NCBI GenBank assembly: GCA_021234155.1
Contig: JAJEKV010000079.1
Location: 551,395-615,394, forward strand
Direction: 5' to 3'
DNA length: 64,000 nucleotides
Source of the DNA: Isoetes taiwanensis
Lineage: Eukaryota; Streptophyta; Lycopodiopsida; Isoetales; Isoetaceae
Part shown: one piece after another, positions 53,722-64,000 of the stretch
Numbering within the stretch: position 1 is the stretch's first letter
How the letters are laid out: each line of letters opens with the position of its first letter
Position numbers and translations under genes: made by a program
Notes under the pieces: model-generated
The model's database searches: none
What the model was told of the DNA's origin: nothing
Seen by the model: the letters and a program-made list of their open reading frames with translations, nothing else

Positions 53722-55687
53722 TTTTTTTTTTTTTTTTTTTTTTTTTTTGAAGGACAACAATCTATTATCAAGGAACATCAAGAAACGTACAAGGGACTTC
53801 TGACATGGGACTCAAAACCTAGAGGACGAGATAGTTCACTAAGCAAAACCACCCATACACAGTACATAATCATACTCCTTGTACCACCTTGAGGCGTTTA
53901 GTGGCCTCATCACAATCAATATATTCTGCAACATCGAGATGATCATCAACGGACATCAAGTTATCATGCCACTGAATAGTACGAGGCAGGATAGCCTCGT
54001 GAGATGACATAACAGACTTCTTTCCTCACTGCCTTCTTCCAATTGACCTGTTGCCATGACTCTTTAGCGCACTGAAGATTAGGATCATCAGCCATAACAA
54101 CCCCAGAAGCATGAGAAGCAGAAGCGACAACGTGGAGAGTAGTAGGAACTATAGCTGCAGCTGACGGTGCTAAGGACGACACCATCAGAACTGTATGTAG
54201 AGCATCTTCCACAGCCGAGGAATGCAAAGCAACTGGCAAAGGTTGATCATGAATAGATGAAGAAATAACAATAGGAGCTTGAACCTGAGAAGAATGTTGA
54301 ACAGATGCCTGAGACGCACGAGTACCTCAACGAAAGCTAGCAAAAGCCTCCTTATCAGAAAACAAATGGGCTAATTCTGGACCATTTAGAAGCTTAAGAT
54401 CCACCTTCTTATACCAAGGCCCGCTCTTCACAACTATACAATCTGGTAAAGGCGAGTCCACTGGCATAGAAACACAAATCCTTTGACCATTCATGATGGA
54501 GTGTGAGATATGAACCCCAAGTCTCGTTGCAATTGCAACTAGAAATTGATGAGCCATTAGATTAGGAGGAAGATTAGGTAATGAGAACCAGCAAGGCATC
54601 TTTAATGCACGAACTGTGTCTGGTGTAAAGCCAGGAGAGTAATACTGGTACATTATATATTCCCCACCAAGTGGATCAATCCCGCTTGATAGCAAAGAGT
54701 CCACTACATCACTACTTTCAAACATAATAAGAACAAAGTTTTTTGCCAACAGTTTGATGGACTGAAAAGGAGGAAGTTGAAGGCGTCTCAGACGCCGAGA
54801 TAACCAAATACGGAGCCGTGAAAAATATAAATAGCCAACAGTAAAATACCCAAGAACTGCACAGGAAGATAAGTTCTCAGCACACTTAATATGAGCTTGA
54901 TGGTCCACCTCAACCACAAGAATACCAGAAGCTTGAACCACATTATGACAGTCAAACTGGTAAAATATGTCATCTGGAGGCAATTGTTGTTGAAGTTGAA
55001 TCTGTCGGGCTTTCAGTGTGTCCAAGATTGCCGACAACTCATCCTTACTCCCTTCAGACAATACCTATAAAGCAGCTGCTACCCTTGCCTTTATAGATGC
55101 ACTAGATATATCCTTACAAAGCCAATCACTAAATCTTTAGTATGAAACTTTTGTAACCGAATCAGACGATTTCCAAGCACTATCATTTGCCTGAGGCTAA
55201 GGAACTACATTAGGACTGGAATCTGTACTTGTTTGATGCAACTTCCCATTAACTTCCGCTTCCTTACTTGCAGTGCCTTGCAAGGGAGGAAAATCCCTTT
55301 CTTCAAGAACCACTGGAGTAGCCACCACCGAAGGCAAAGAACTTCCAACTGGATTATTTACCTCTTTTTGTACAACAATTGGGGGATCACGTATCACCAA
55401 ATTGGTAATAGACTCACGCCGTTTTGTCGCCGCCTTGGATGCTGGAACCATATCTTTCTTCCGGCCCTACTATAAGTGGTCGAAATCAAACAGACCAAAT
55501 CCGGCCCTTAACCTGATATCAAACCCTAACAAAATTGATGTTGTCGGAGAGCTCTTAGAACAAGCTTTCCAAAGAACTAAAGATCATCGAAAACGGAGTC
55601 CAGATGCTCAAGTTACAAGGAAAAATGCCAGCAGCCCTAAACGCCATCGTCACGACCGCCCATCCTTCATTCCATGGTCCTGGGACC
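53722..55687 (-). mobile_element. Retroposed element carrying only an ORF1-like frame
   Basis: The 27-base T-run at 53722-53748 is a poly(A) tail on the minus strand. The flanks AAATACAAATGTT (53711-53723) and GAATCCAAATGTT (55688-55700) agree at 11 of 13 bases, a plausible target duplication. The 1.97 kb in between has a GC-richer 5' leader and one long frame resembling plant LINE ORF1, but no endonuclease or RT. It is therefore probably a non-autonomous LINE derivative mobilised in trans. Confidence 0.6.
53964..55451 (-). pseudogene. LINE ORF1-like protein (DUF4283-like), in-frame stops
   Basis: One continuous minus-strand frame of about 496 codons is interrupted only by four in-frame stops (near 55195, 55140, 55070 and 54325), with no frameshift. 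It starts MVPASKAATKRRES and has the 'ERDFPPLQ' motif common near the N-terminus of plant LINE ORF1 and related proteins. A DUF4283-like region follows at about 54327-54900 (NFVLIMFESSDVVDSLL, MPCWFSLPNLPPNL, SGPWYKKVDLKLLNGP). The C-terminus is Ala/Ser/Val-rich. The protein would bind element RNA. Absence of frameshifts contrasts with the shredded frames around it. Confidence 0.55.
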
Positions 55688-55700
55688 GAATCCAAATGTT

Positions 55701-58700
55701 CTTACCTAATGCATATTCAATTAATCAATTCTAATTCCTAGTTGCAATTGTGTAATTGTTAAATCTTGGATGCAGATGTGTAAAACTCACAGCTATAGGT
55801 TTGCTCAATTGTTGATGGATCTTTAATAGTAGAGAAACTCCATAAATGTGCATGTTTACATAAATGATTAATACGCTACGTATTTGTCTCCATTATACAC
55901 CGATTTCGTCTGCATTGCTTGGTTCTAAGTTTTTAGATGCACAAAAATGACAATTGTTTGCACGAACATCCACATATATAAACCTTGAAGCAAAATATCT
56001 CTTAAACCCATTCAAAGATGTGTTGCCAAGTGTATTATGGAAAGGCATCGTGCATATATACCACCTATTAAAAACCATGTTCAATGCACATGCTCATAGT
56101 GTATTAGATACAATGACAAAGGTCCTTCGAGAAGACTGCATTATATAGCCCTTTGGCACAATCCCAGCCCTCCAATCCAAGCATGAAGGGCTAGATATGA
56201 GTGATGGGGGTGTATAATGCAGCCTACTCCGTCCTCCAAAAATGCATTACCTACGGTCTTGAAAATAACGCCAAAATCAGTATACTTAGTGTCTCCACTA
56301 CCATAGACGAATTGCTAAAGCCTTTAGAAGTATTGTAACAAATAACAAACCTGCAGAGATGGGTTTTGCTAGGAAATCTTGCTATCAACTTGCCCTAAAT
56401 TTGAAATTTTTTACTTTTGGGCTGACTGTGATTGGCCAACCAATCTCACCATGTGATAGAGGCTGCAGAACAAATTTCAAGATTACAGAGAGAAACACTC
56501 AACAATCTTATATCTTGGAACTTGGGGGATAAGTAAACAAAGAATGTACATATAAAAAATTGAGGCGATGGACCATATTAATGCCAGCTTTAAGTTCTAG
56601 CAAAGCATATCTTATTGATATTCTGGACAAAGCAAAGAAAGAAAATTAATCCATTTTCTAGAAACAAAGAAAGAAAATTCAAGAAAATACCATATTTTTC
56701 AAGCCATTCTACAATCCATTAAAACACTTATGCCCAAAAACTGCTGCTGGGATGATGGCATAAAATCAAGCAAGAATATGCCTGAACCCATGGTATACGA
56801 AAGAGGCAAGGCATTATACAATATATAAAATATGTTAAGCATCCAATTTTAATGGTGAAAACAGATAGATGTCCCATGTGTTAGAGATGTTGATGGTAGG
56901 TTAGAATAAGATTGATGAGACAAAATAAATGATACTAATGCAGAATGAAGCTTGATTGCAACACGCAACTAATGTGAATCAGGAATATAAAAAAATATTG
57001 AGAACAAACCTGGAAAATGAGTAATTGTTGACCGAGAAGACCACATGCTGCATTTTTTTCTGTTTTTCACCCTTTCTTTTTCCTGTTATTCTGCTCTAAG
57101 TCCAACATTAAAACCCAAAACTTTTGTCTAGCTGCAGCCAAAGAGCAACAATCCTATATTATAATGTTATATGGTGTTGTATCCAGCCCTAAATTGGATG
57201 GTCATGATTTGGCCTAATAATCAGATGGTTAAGATTTTAGTGTGTTCGGGTTAAGCCAATCTTCTATGCAGTGATTTGTTAGGCGTCGTCGTGCTCTACC
57301 TATGGCGGCATCTTCTGGTTGTGGCAGTGGCACCCAAGCCCATTTTTTCTACTCCACCAAGTGTTTGGCTATGACGTTTCTTTTCCTTTTACTGTGGCAT
57401 ATAAGAAGCCATGGGCTTCCAAAATGCAAGCTCTGAAGTTTTCCATTGCATCTGGAAACTGCCCATTCTGCTGCAAATCTTAAATTATCTGCTCCAACTA
57501 TCTGCATCCTGATTTTATCTGGTCGGATTAGAAGGTACTTTGGATTGATCATTCTATTTTAGGGTAACGAAATTTTATTCAGAAGATCTAAATAAGCGGG
57601 CAAAGAAGAATAGATTGGGCAAAGCCATTGTGCTGGATAATGAGCATGATCCACGATCTCAGAGAAGATTAGAAAGTATGGTAATGTGTTTTATAAAACT
57701 ATGATACCTAGAGCAAGTAGAATAGAGTTATTGTATTTTTATGAAACTATAAAGCAGATATCAGCTTATGCATCGTATTATTTCATTCCTGAAATATCAC
57801 AATAGATAAACAATTACTTCGTAAGAATTGAGCTGAGGAAGCATATGAAGAAAATTAGCTTAATTGAATGTAGAATATATGAATCTATATAGTTTGAATT
57901 AAACTCTTTCATATCTGAAGCAAATGCTTGGATGATGAACAAGCTCTATTGGAGTCTGTTGTGGAAGAGGTGGAGACAATTTACCTTCGCAATATAAAGT
58001 AGCTCAATTACTCCATGCTAAGGCGATTTACAAGGTCAGACTGTTCAATCTAGATGTAGACGTTCTAAAAACATTCATAAATACACAAGCCCAGATTACA
58101 GTTGGGATTCTCAGACATTCCATATCTTTCTGAAAGCCTGGACAATGCAAACTGTTGGGCTGATACTACATCAAACCATTTGTGCCAAAAGCAAATATTG
58201 TGTGATGCGGGGTCTGAGGTGATTACCAGTACCCCTACATGTGCCAGGGATAGGTTCAATACTGTATAATGCCATAATGCCACACGATTTTTCGCTTGAT
58301 ACAAGACAAATTTGACGCGTTTATACGCCAAAAATACTCGGGCTAAAAATTTCCCATTAAGCCGAAAACTTTCGGGTAGTTTAAAAACTCTGCTGGGCTT
58401 ACGCTGAAGTCCGGTTCGCGCAGTTTAAATAGTATTTTTCGCCACGCTGCACCGTGCAATAGTTTCACAGAGCGGTGGGTTGCGATTTCATGACAAAAAA
58501 ATCTTCGGCGTGTTGAAACAATCAAGTTCACACGCTGGAACTATTTCGGTTCATAGAAGTTAAAACAACCTGTTAAACTTTACGCCAAGATGTTTTCACA
58601 GACAGTTTAAACAGGTTGTTTTCGCTTTTACGCGAAACTTTGCAAAGCATCTTGGGCCTTTTTGCTAAGGGAAAAAACCTTTTTGCGCCACTGTTGGGTC

Positions 58701-59110
58701 TATTTTGTGCAGGTGAAATATTATATATAAGGAAAACTTGTTTAGCTCTAGAATTAGCCTCGAACGTTGACTACCGTGTTGAGTCCACATACTCCTTGGG
58801 AAACGGTCGACCTTTGAGGTGTGGGGTTTTGCGTCCGGGGCCTGACGGCGAATTGTGAAGTGAGATTCCTCCTTCACGAGTTTTCCCACCTTGGGTTCCT
58901 ACCTGTTCCTTAGAGACCTATAGGTTCCTGCCCTTCACTCCTTACGCTCAACCGGACGTCGATGTAACATATGCGCGAAGAGCTTGCTCGCCGCATTATA
59001 TAGACGCCGGCCTTTAGTTTGGACGATTAAGGAGTCTTTACCCTTTAGCATACTAAAACAGGGGCGGTAATTTTAGATAGCGGCAGGATGCCACCGGTCA
59101 TGCATCTACA
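55701..59110. other. No gene seen
   Basis: AT-rich to about 58.3 kb, with no frame, repeat array or RNA gene that I can support. From 58.3 to 59.1 kb the sequence becomes GC-richer and contains TTTAAACTAC/GTTTAAA-type inverted motifs (CAGTTTAAATAG, ACAGTTTAAACAGG), then text-like unique sequence. This may be the 5' part of the hAT element that follows. Confidence 0.45.
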
Positions 59111-59128
59111 TCAAAGCCGCCATGCGCC

Positions 59129-60913
59129 ATGCATCCACATCCGGCGCCGCCCGGCGTCATGCATCATCGTTTAGGGTGCGCAGCCCATTTGCGCCGTCAT
59201 GGCGAATTACCGGAGTTGGAACAAGACGGAAGAATTATATGTCGAAATCCCGGAGGTCGAAAGAGAGGTCCCGAAAGGGGATTTGTGAAGGAATTTGGTC
59301 GTAATGAGTGGCAATGTGTATTTTGTGGGTACACGTCAATAAAATGGATCCGCGACAAGAATACGAGCTCATCTTTTACGGATCCTAAAATTGGGGTGCA
59401 AACATGTACGACATCTCACCGACATACCGACAAGATGCACTTGAAGTGTTGGGTCGAAAAAAATAATAGAAGCGTAAGAACACAGCCAAGGGATAGCCAA
59501 GAACCTTCACCATGCCAAGAAGAAGAGATCAATTACACCACCCTCTCCGCAGCGCCAACGCACCAACCGTGAGGGTGGACTAGGGTCGATAGGTGGGTTA
59601 AGCACGTGCCCGAAAAAAGAATGGCGAGACAATTCGAGATAGTGGAAAAACAGACTAAGCAAATGAGAGGGTTGACCAAAGGCTTAACATCGAGCAATCA
59701 AGAAGACGCAATTGAAGGTTGTAGAGGCCTTTCTATCACGGGTTGTCTCCACATATTTTGGAGCACAAAGCAATCAAAGAAGCCTTCCGGGAAGTTGCCA
59801 AAGCAGGCCCAGCTTTTTAGATTGCCTTCATACAAACATCACGAATAACAAAATGGTGGATGAAATTCATGGAAGAATGGTCGAGGGGTGGAACCGGGTT
59901 AAGTCGAAGTTACCGGGCCGGGCCGGCCTCTCTAGTCACCGATGGTTGGAGCAATGTAAATAAGGACCATCTTATAAATTTCATGATCGTATATCCAGGG
60001 GCTAAGTATTCTTGAAAACCGTAGAAACCAAAATCACCAAGTCACGTGGAGATTGGATTTTCAAAAGACAAAGGCTGGATAGAGAGTTTTGGACCAAAGA
60101 GAATATTTCAGGTCGTAATGGACAATGCATCTAATTGTAAGTTAGCGGGTGAAATGTTGGAGTCCGAATTTCCAGGATTGCACGCGACCAGCTGCCAATG
60201 CCATTGCCTAAACTTATTGCTGAAGGACTGGTTTTCACAGCACGCTTGGTTCAAAGATCCCATTCAAAAGGCCCGTCGTCTCGTGAAATTCATCACAAAG
60301 AAGTTTAATTTACGCCATATACAAGTCATTGCGTCCGGAAGGCCCTTTGCACTCATGAATCCCGGGCGGACCGGTTTGGTTCCAATTACATTTGTCTTGA
60401 AAGAGTGCTTTCGTGTGTCGCGACTCGATTATCTCGACCTTCAACCATACAGAGTTCTTTGAATGGGAGAGGAGGCAGAAGGGAAAAAATGCTTCAAAAC
60501 ACCGGCAGCAAGCTGCCGCTCTTCGAGAAATGCTTGGGCGGGAGACATTTTGGAGAGGCGTTAAGAATGTTGTCAAGTGCATGCAACCTGTTTGTCATGC
60601 CATCAAAACCCTTGATTCTTCGAAGGCAAGCACTGGAAAGGTGTGGAGGTGCTGGCACTCCATTCAATCCTTTCTAGAACGCGATGGCCCTAATGCACCC
60701 TTTGACAATGCTAAGCGCGCAGCACTGCTTAGAGACTTTAATGAACGATGGAAGAAGTCCTATAATGATCTTCATGGCGCCGCACATGCCTTAGACCCAC
60801 ACAACCATGATATGGACCAGCATACAGATAAAGAAGTGATGGGTTCATTGAAGAAGACGGAAGTGCAGATGATGAAATTGATGAAGACGGTGATGTCTAG
60901 AGAGAGGAGGTGA
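59129..60913 (+). pseudogene. hAT-family transposase (DUF659-type), broken
   Basis: Plus-strand blocks, in order: a BED-like zinc finger with EWQCVFCGYTSIKWIRDK and DPKIGVQTC (about 59290-59420); a linker; VVEAFLSRVVSTYFG (about 59715-59760); a DUF659 core with VTDGWSNVNKDHLINF (about 59935-59985), then IFQVVMDNASNCKLAGEML, FPGLHATSCQCHCLNLLL and ARRLVKFITKKF (60100-60310); and HTEFFEWERR, REMLGRETFWRGVKNVVKC and GKVWRCWHSIQSF (60430-60690). The C-terminal dimerisation domain is not visible. At least five frameshifts or stops break it. In DUF659 proteins the 'TDGW' and 'DNA.N' Asp residues belong to the RNase H-like fold. No TIR or 8-bp duplication was found. Confidence 0.7.
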
Positions 60914-61229
60914 TGACTACCCTCAGTCTGTCTATTGTAATCGTGTATGAGGATGTTCAAAAACTATTGTAACCATCCTGGCACTATGAATTAAAAGTAA
61001 AGTTTTTTGTTACAAGTTTTTTGTCTTCCATATATTTCGTTACCTTGTGGAATTTTCCTTTCATGTATGATGTTTGTTTCATGTATTGTATGATGGTTCA
61101 TGTAACTTCCGTCCATGTTTCATTCATTTGTAATATAAGTCGATCTAAGTGCCTAGATCCGGGTCAGTCGATACGACTCTAACGGATACGAGATGTCACT
61201 AGATACACAATCCACTCTCCAACCACTAG

Positions 61230-62720
61230 ATAGGTGAGTGCAAGCATGGGTCACCCAGATCAAAGTCAAAGCATCGAGAATTTCCCAATCTTGCTCACCC
61301 ACCCTCTGTGGACAATGGAACTTAGCATTCAAGCTAAGCTACATTGCCCAAAGAGGCGGGGAAAAAAAAAGAGGGAAGTGTCGCTGCTTGAACTCTCGTC
61401 AATCAATCGAGCTATCTTATTTTATGTCGAACTTACCCCCAAAGACCTCGGGTTCATGTATGATAGTTCTTTCTATGTTTCTTTCATGTGTAACCGCAGT
61501 GCCCTGAAAACCTTCGTTGGATCAGACCGTCCTCGACCTCCGTTGTTGCTTGCCTCTTCGCATGCGCCCGAATCTTGCTGATGAGAAGTAATCTCACGCG
61601 AAGGGGCCAAAAAAAGCCTCGGACCAGCCCTACGAATCTGATCCATCGGAAGGTTCACAAGGTACTTCGGTACCCAAGTCGGAAATAACTTTTGGTATGC
61701 CAAATTGGGCTTTGAATGCTATTCGACCTATAATGCATTTCTATTCCTCTCCGGTGGCACATGCTCTGAATACCCAAATGGGTTTGCATGGCATGTGCCA
61801 CCCAAAGGAATGGAGGTACAAATTATAGGTCCGGATGGCATCCAAATGATGGCGATTTGGCATGCCATCGGCATGCAACCACGTAATCGCTAGCAACCAC
61901 TAGGCTGATATCATCCACGCCACAATAAAATAGAGTACTCAAAAACCTTGTTACCTACAATCCACCACCTTGCCAAAGGGGACGCTGTACTCTAATTTGA
62001 AGTCATAGTGATGCTCAAGGTTCTCCATCAATAGCAGGAGTTAGGATGTTCCATGATTTGGTGTGTCTAACAACCGCTATATAGATGGACAACACCCGTG
62101 CACCACTTTGGCTTGAAATTAGAGTGCGCTCTCACCTCGACGCCATAGCAAGTTCAACCTCTAGAACGAACGATTTTTGCTCGACTCCCATTGTGAGCCT
62201 CTTTGTGTAATATAACCTAGCAAAGTGACTAAGCTACATTGACACGAGAGACTACACAAGAGAGTCGAACAAAGCCCGCTCTTTGTAGAGGAGGTAACAA
62301 GAATTTCGAGAAGTCTATATTGTTTGTAGCGAACAATATCAAGCCCGGTGAGTTGACAACCATTCAAGAGGATCACGCCCAGGCCAGATGAAAGAGACTG
62401 AGAAAGACATCGAGACTTCCCAAACCTTGCTTTCACCCTCTTTGAACAATGGAACTTAGCATGTAAACCAAGCTACATTGCCCAAAGAGGAGGAAAAAGA
62501 AAGATTGGGAAGTCTCGATGCTTGAACTCATCAATCACTAACATCCAATTAACCCGAAGACTGGTCCAAGCATCGAGACGCCCCAGCTTTTAGTTCACCG
62601 CTTCTTATGGACAATGGAACTTAGCATGTAAACTAAGCTACATTGCCCAAAGAGGGGGGAAAAAACGGGAAGTCTCAAGCTTGAACTCATCAATCACTAA
62701 CATCTAATGAACCCACAGAA
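61230..62720. repeat. Three ~150-bp dispersed repeat blocks
   Basis: GGACAATGGAACTTAGCAT(G)T(A)AA(A)C(T)AAGCTACATTGCCCAAAGAGG recurs at about 61310-61355, 62447-62490 and 62611-62655. Each copy follows CATCGAGA...CCC and precedes GGGAAGTCTC...GCTTGAACTC..CAATCA. Another unit, GGAGGTAACAAGAATTTCGAGAAGTCTATATTGTTTG, occurs at 62290-62326 and 62740-62776. The region could be the subterminal repeat zone of a transposon or a local satellite. Confidence 0.6.
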
Positions 62721-62934
62721 TCGTAAAGCTCCTTCTAAAGGAGGTAACAAGAATTTCGAGAAGTCTATATTGTTTGCCATGGAGAATATAAAGCCCGGTG
62801 ACCGACAACCATTCAAGAGGGTTAGCGCTCTTGGCTTACTCCTTTTTCAGTTTCGTTGATTGACGATCTAATTCGCCACCGAGTGAGCCGATGTCATCCT
62901 AGGGGGGCAAATTAGATACACCAAACGAAAAACG

Positions 62935-63035
62935 AAAAGAGACTAAGCCGGGTGAGCGAAGTTGGAAGTCTCGAGAAGTCTCGAAAAGAGACTAAGCCGT
63001 GGTGAGCGAAGTTGGAAGTCTCGAAGTTAGGAAGT
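62935..63035. repeat. GAGACTAAGCCG..GGTGAGCGAAGTTGGAAGTCTCGA direct repeats
   Basis: Two adjacent copies (about 62939-62978 and 62988-63026) differ by an inserted T. The motif AAGTCTCGA is scattered upstream as well, linking this block to the 61.2-62.7 kb repeats. Confidence 0.65.
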
Positions 63036-63248
63036 CCACTAATCCTAATTGGCATCCGTCCCCTAATTAGATGTTCAAAAATCACTAACATACTTACTTT
63101 ACTTAACTACAACACAAACAACTCAATGCGCCGCAACCCAACCCCCAAAATGTTATTTAGACAAAAAAATCCTCGTCAACGTTAGTTCATTCATGTGCAT
63201 CCGAGATCTCGGGAAAAAATATCAAAAAAAAAAATAATGTAGAGTAGC

Positions 63249-64000
63249 TCATGGGTTAATGTAATCGTCCTGATCCACATTCGCATCTACTATCACCGCC
63301 CGCCCAGGGGCGGGGGCAGTGTAATTAATGTCCGGTACCTCTTCACCTTCACGTTCTCTTCTACCCCATCCAAAGGTCCATTTCACGCTGTGTTTGAACC
63401 GATGAAGCATTCCATCCCTCCCCGCAGCAACCATAGGTGGCAAGGGAGGCATGCGTGATTGCATGTTGAGCATTGCATCTTTGGCCTCGGGTATAATATA
63501 TCCATCATTTGATGGACGTAACCTACTTGCCCATCATCCAATCCAACAAACATCTCAAATGCGCATTTATGTCCACACCCTAAGGCATACCAACCAACTT
63601 GGGTCGATTTTTCCGCATACTTGACAATATCTAAAGTCTCCGTTCTTTACATCATCCCACCGACCGTCATATAGGTATTCGGGAGGGAGGTATGAAATAC
63701 CCTGCTCCTTGAGACTCTAAGGGGATCAGAATCTAAAACTCTTGATATTGTGCGATATGGTCATTGTCTATTCTCAACACCGTATTTTCCCTACCCAAAG
63801 TCGCAAGTCGATTCTTTGTGTCTAGTAATTTCAGCACCATCTTGTCATGAGCATTTGCACGATCTTTTTAAGCGCCGCGTTTTCCTCGACAAAGTAAGGT
63901 TTCAATTTTCTTTCATTCTCTAACCGAGCCTTCAAATCTACCTCATCTGTCACTGCACCTGCTGCTTCAACCGACGCTACCTCTAAAAGTTTTATGGCAT
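63249..64000 (-). pseudogene. Broken coiled-coil / Cys-His-rich coding region, runs off the window
   Basis: From the window edge the minus strand reads a Glu/Lys-rich helix (VEAAGAVTDEVDLKARL, NERKLKPYFVEENAALKK; 63855-64000). It continues in a shifted frame (DKMVLKLLDTKNRLATLG), then YLPPEYLYDGRWDD with CQVCGK (63615-63700), then WYALGCGHKCAFEMF, CSTCNHACLPCHLW and related Cys/His pairs (63420-63610), then an acidic end with DANVDQDDYINP (63249-63300). The C-x2-C and CGH..C spacing could be a RING-like zinc-binding fold; that is inference. Four frame breaks are present. Its relation to the repeats at 61-63 kb is unknown. Confidence 0.4.

Overview
The window looks like a stretch of a large, repeat-rich nuclear genome of a land plant. 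Support for this: a Ty3/gypsy element with plant-type structure, plant-type LINEs with an RVT zinc finger, a tRNA-derived SINE, a foldback MITE, a hAT transposase with a DUF659-type core, and degraded plant FCP1-like and Ulp1-like exons. Base composition is AT-rich, with GC-rich islands inside some elements. I cannot name the species. No rRNA, tRNA, organellar segment or bacterial gene is visible, and there is no clearly intact ordinary host gene. Almost every coding region is part of a mobile element or is broken.

Layout. 0-3 kb: an unrecognised broken coding region (minus) and a fragment resembling the plant transposon domain DUF8039 (plus). 2.7-5.1 kb: short GC palindromes, GATCATAG-type minisatellites and AT-rich tandem repeats. 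5.2-8.0 kb: a decayed plus-strand gene whose motifs match a family annotated elsewhere as DUF7869 and look like a DDE-type triad. 9.7-24.9 kb, the centre of interest: a head-to-tail array with a period of about 5.8 kb. It has three copies of a ~1.75 kb LTR-like flank and two copies of an internal region. The internal region encodes, on the minus strand, an unrecognised ~550-residue protein (ORF1) and a ~664-residue reverse transcriptase (ORF2). The flank carries a third reading frame (ORF3, 157 residues) that is intact only in the last copy. The RT has a YIDD box and a GIPMG-type motif but no RNase H, integrase or recognisable endonuclease. This recalls endonuclease-lacking Penelope-like elements or a related RT lineage. 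A 1.75 kb GC-rich element has inserted in the third flank.

28.25-31.82 kb holds a 5'-truncated LINE (minus) with a plausible 13-bp target duplication and a nested tRNA-derived SINE. 33.5-38.2 kb holds degraded minus-strand exons of an FCP1-like HAD phosphatase domain followed by a Ulp1/C48 protease domain, interrupted at 35.4-37.8 kb. 38.33-49.41 kb is a Ty3/gypsy element with ~590-bp LTRs and a perfect 5-bp duplication (AACAC). Its gag-pol frames are all broken, and there is extra coding-like sequence between integrase and the 3' LTR. 49.7-51.1 kb is a LINE 3' end. 51.2-52.9 kb is a broken minus-strand coding region split by a 540-bp foldback MITE. 53.72-55.69 kb is a poly(A)-tailed retroposed element carrying only a LINE ORF1-like frame. 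59.1-60.9 kb is a decayed hAT transposase. 61.2-63.0 kb holds repeated blocks, and 63.2-64 kb a broken coiled-coil/Cys-His-rich frame.

One pattern runs through the whole window. Where near-identical copies differ, one copy often has CAG or CTG and the other a CG-containing form, frequently with a 1-base indel that breaks a frame. This could be consensus error at CHG-methylated sites or real mutation. It matters for judging which 'pseudogenes' are truly dead.
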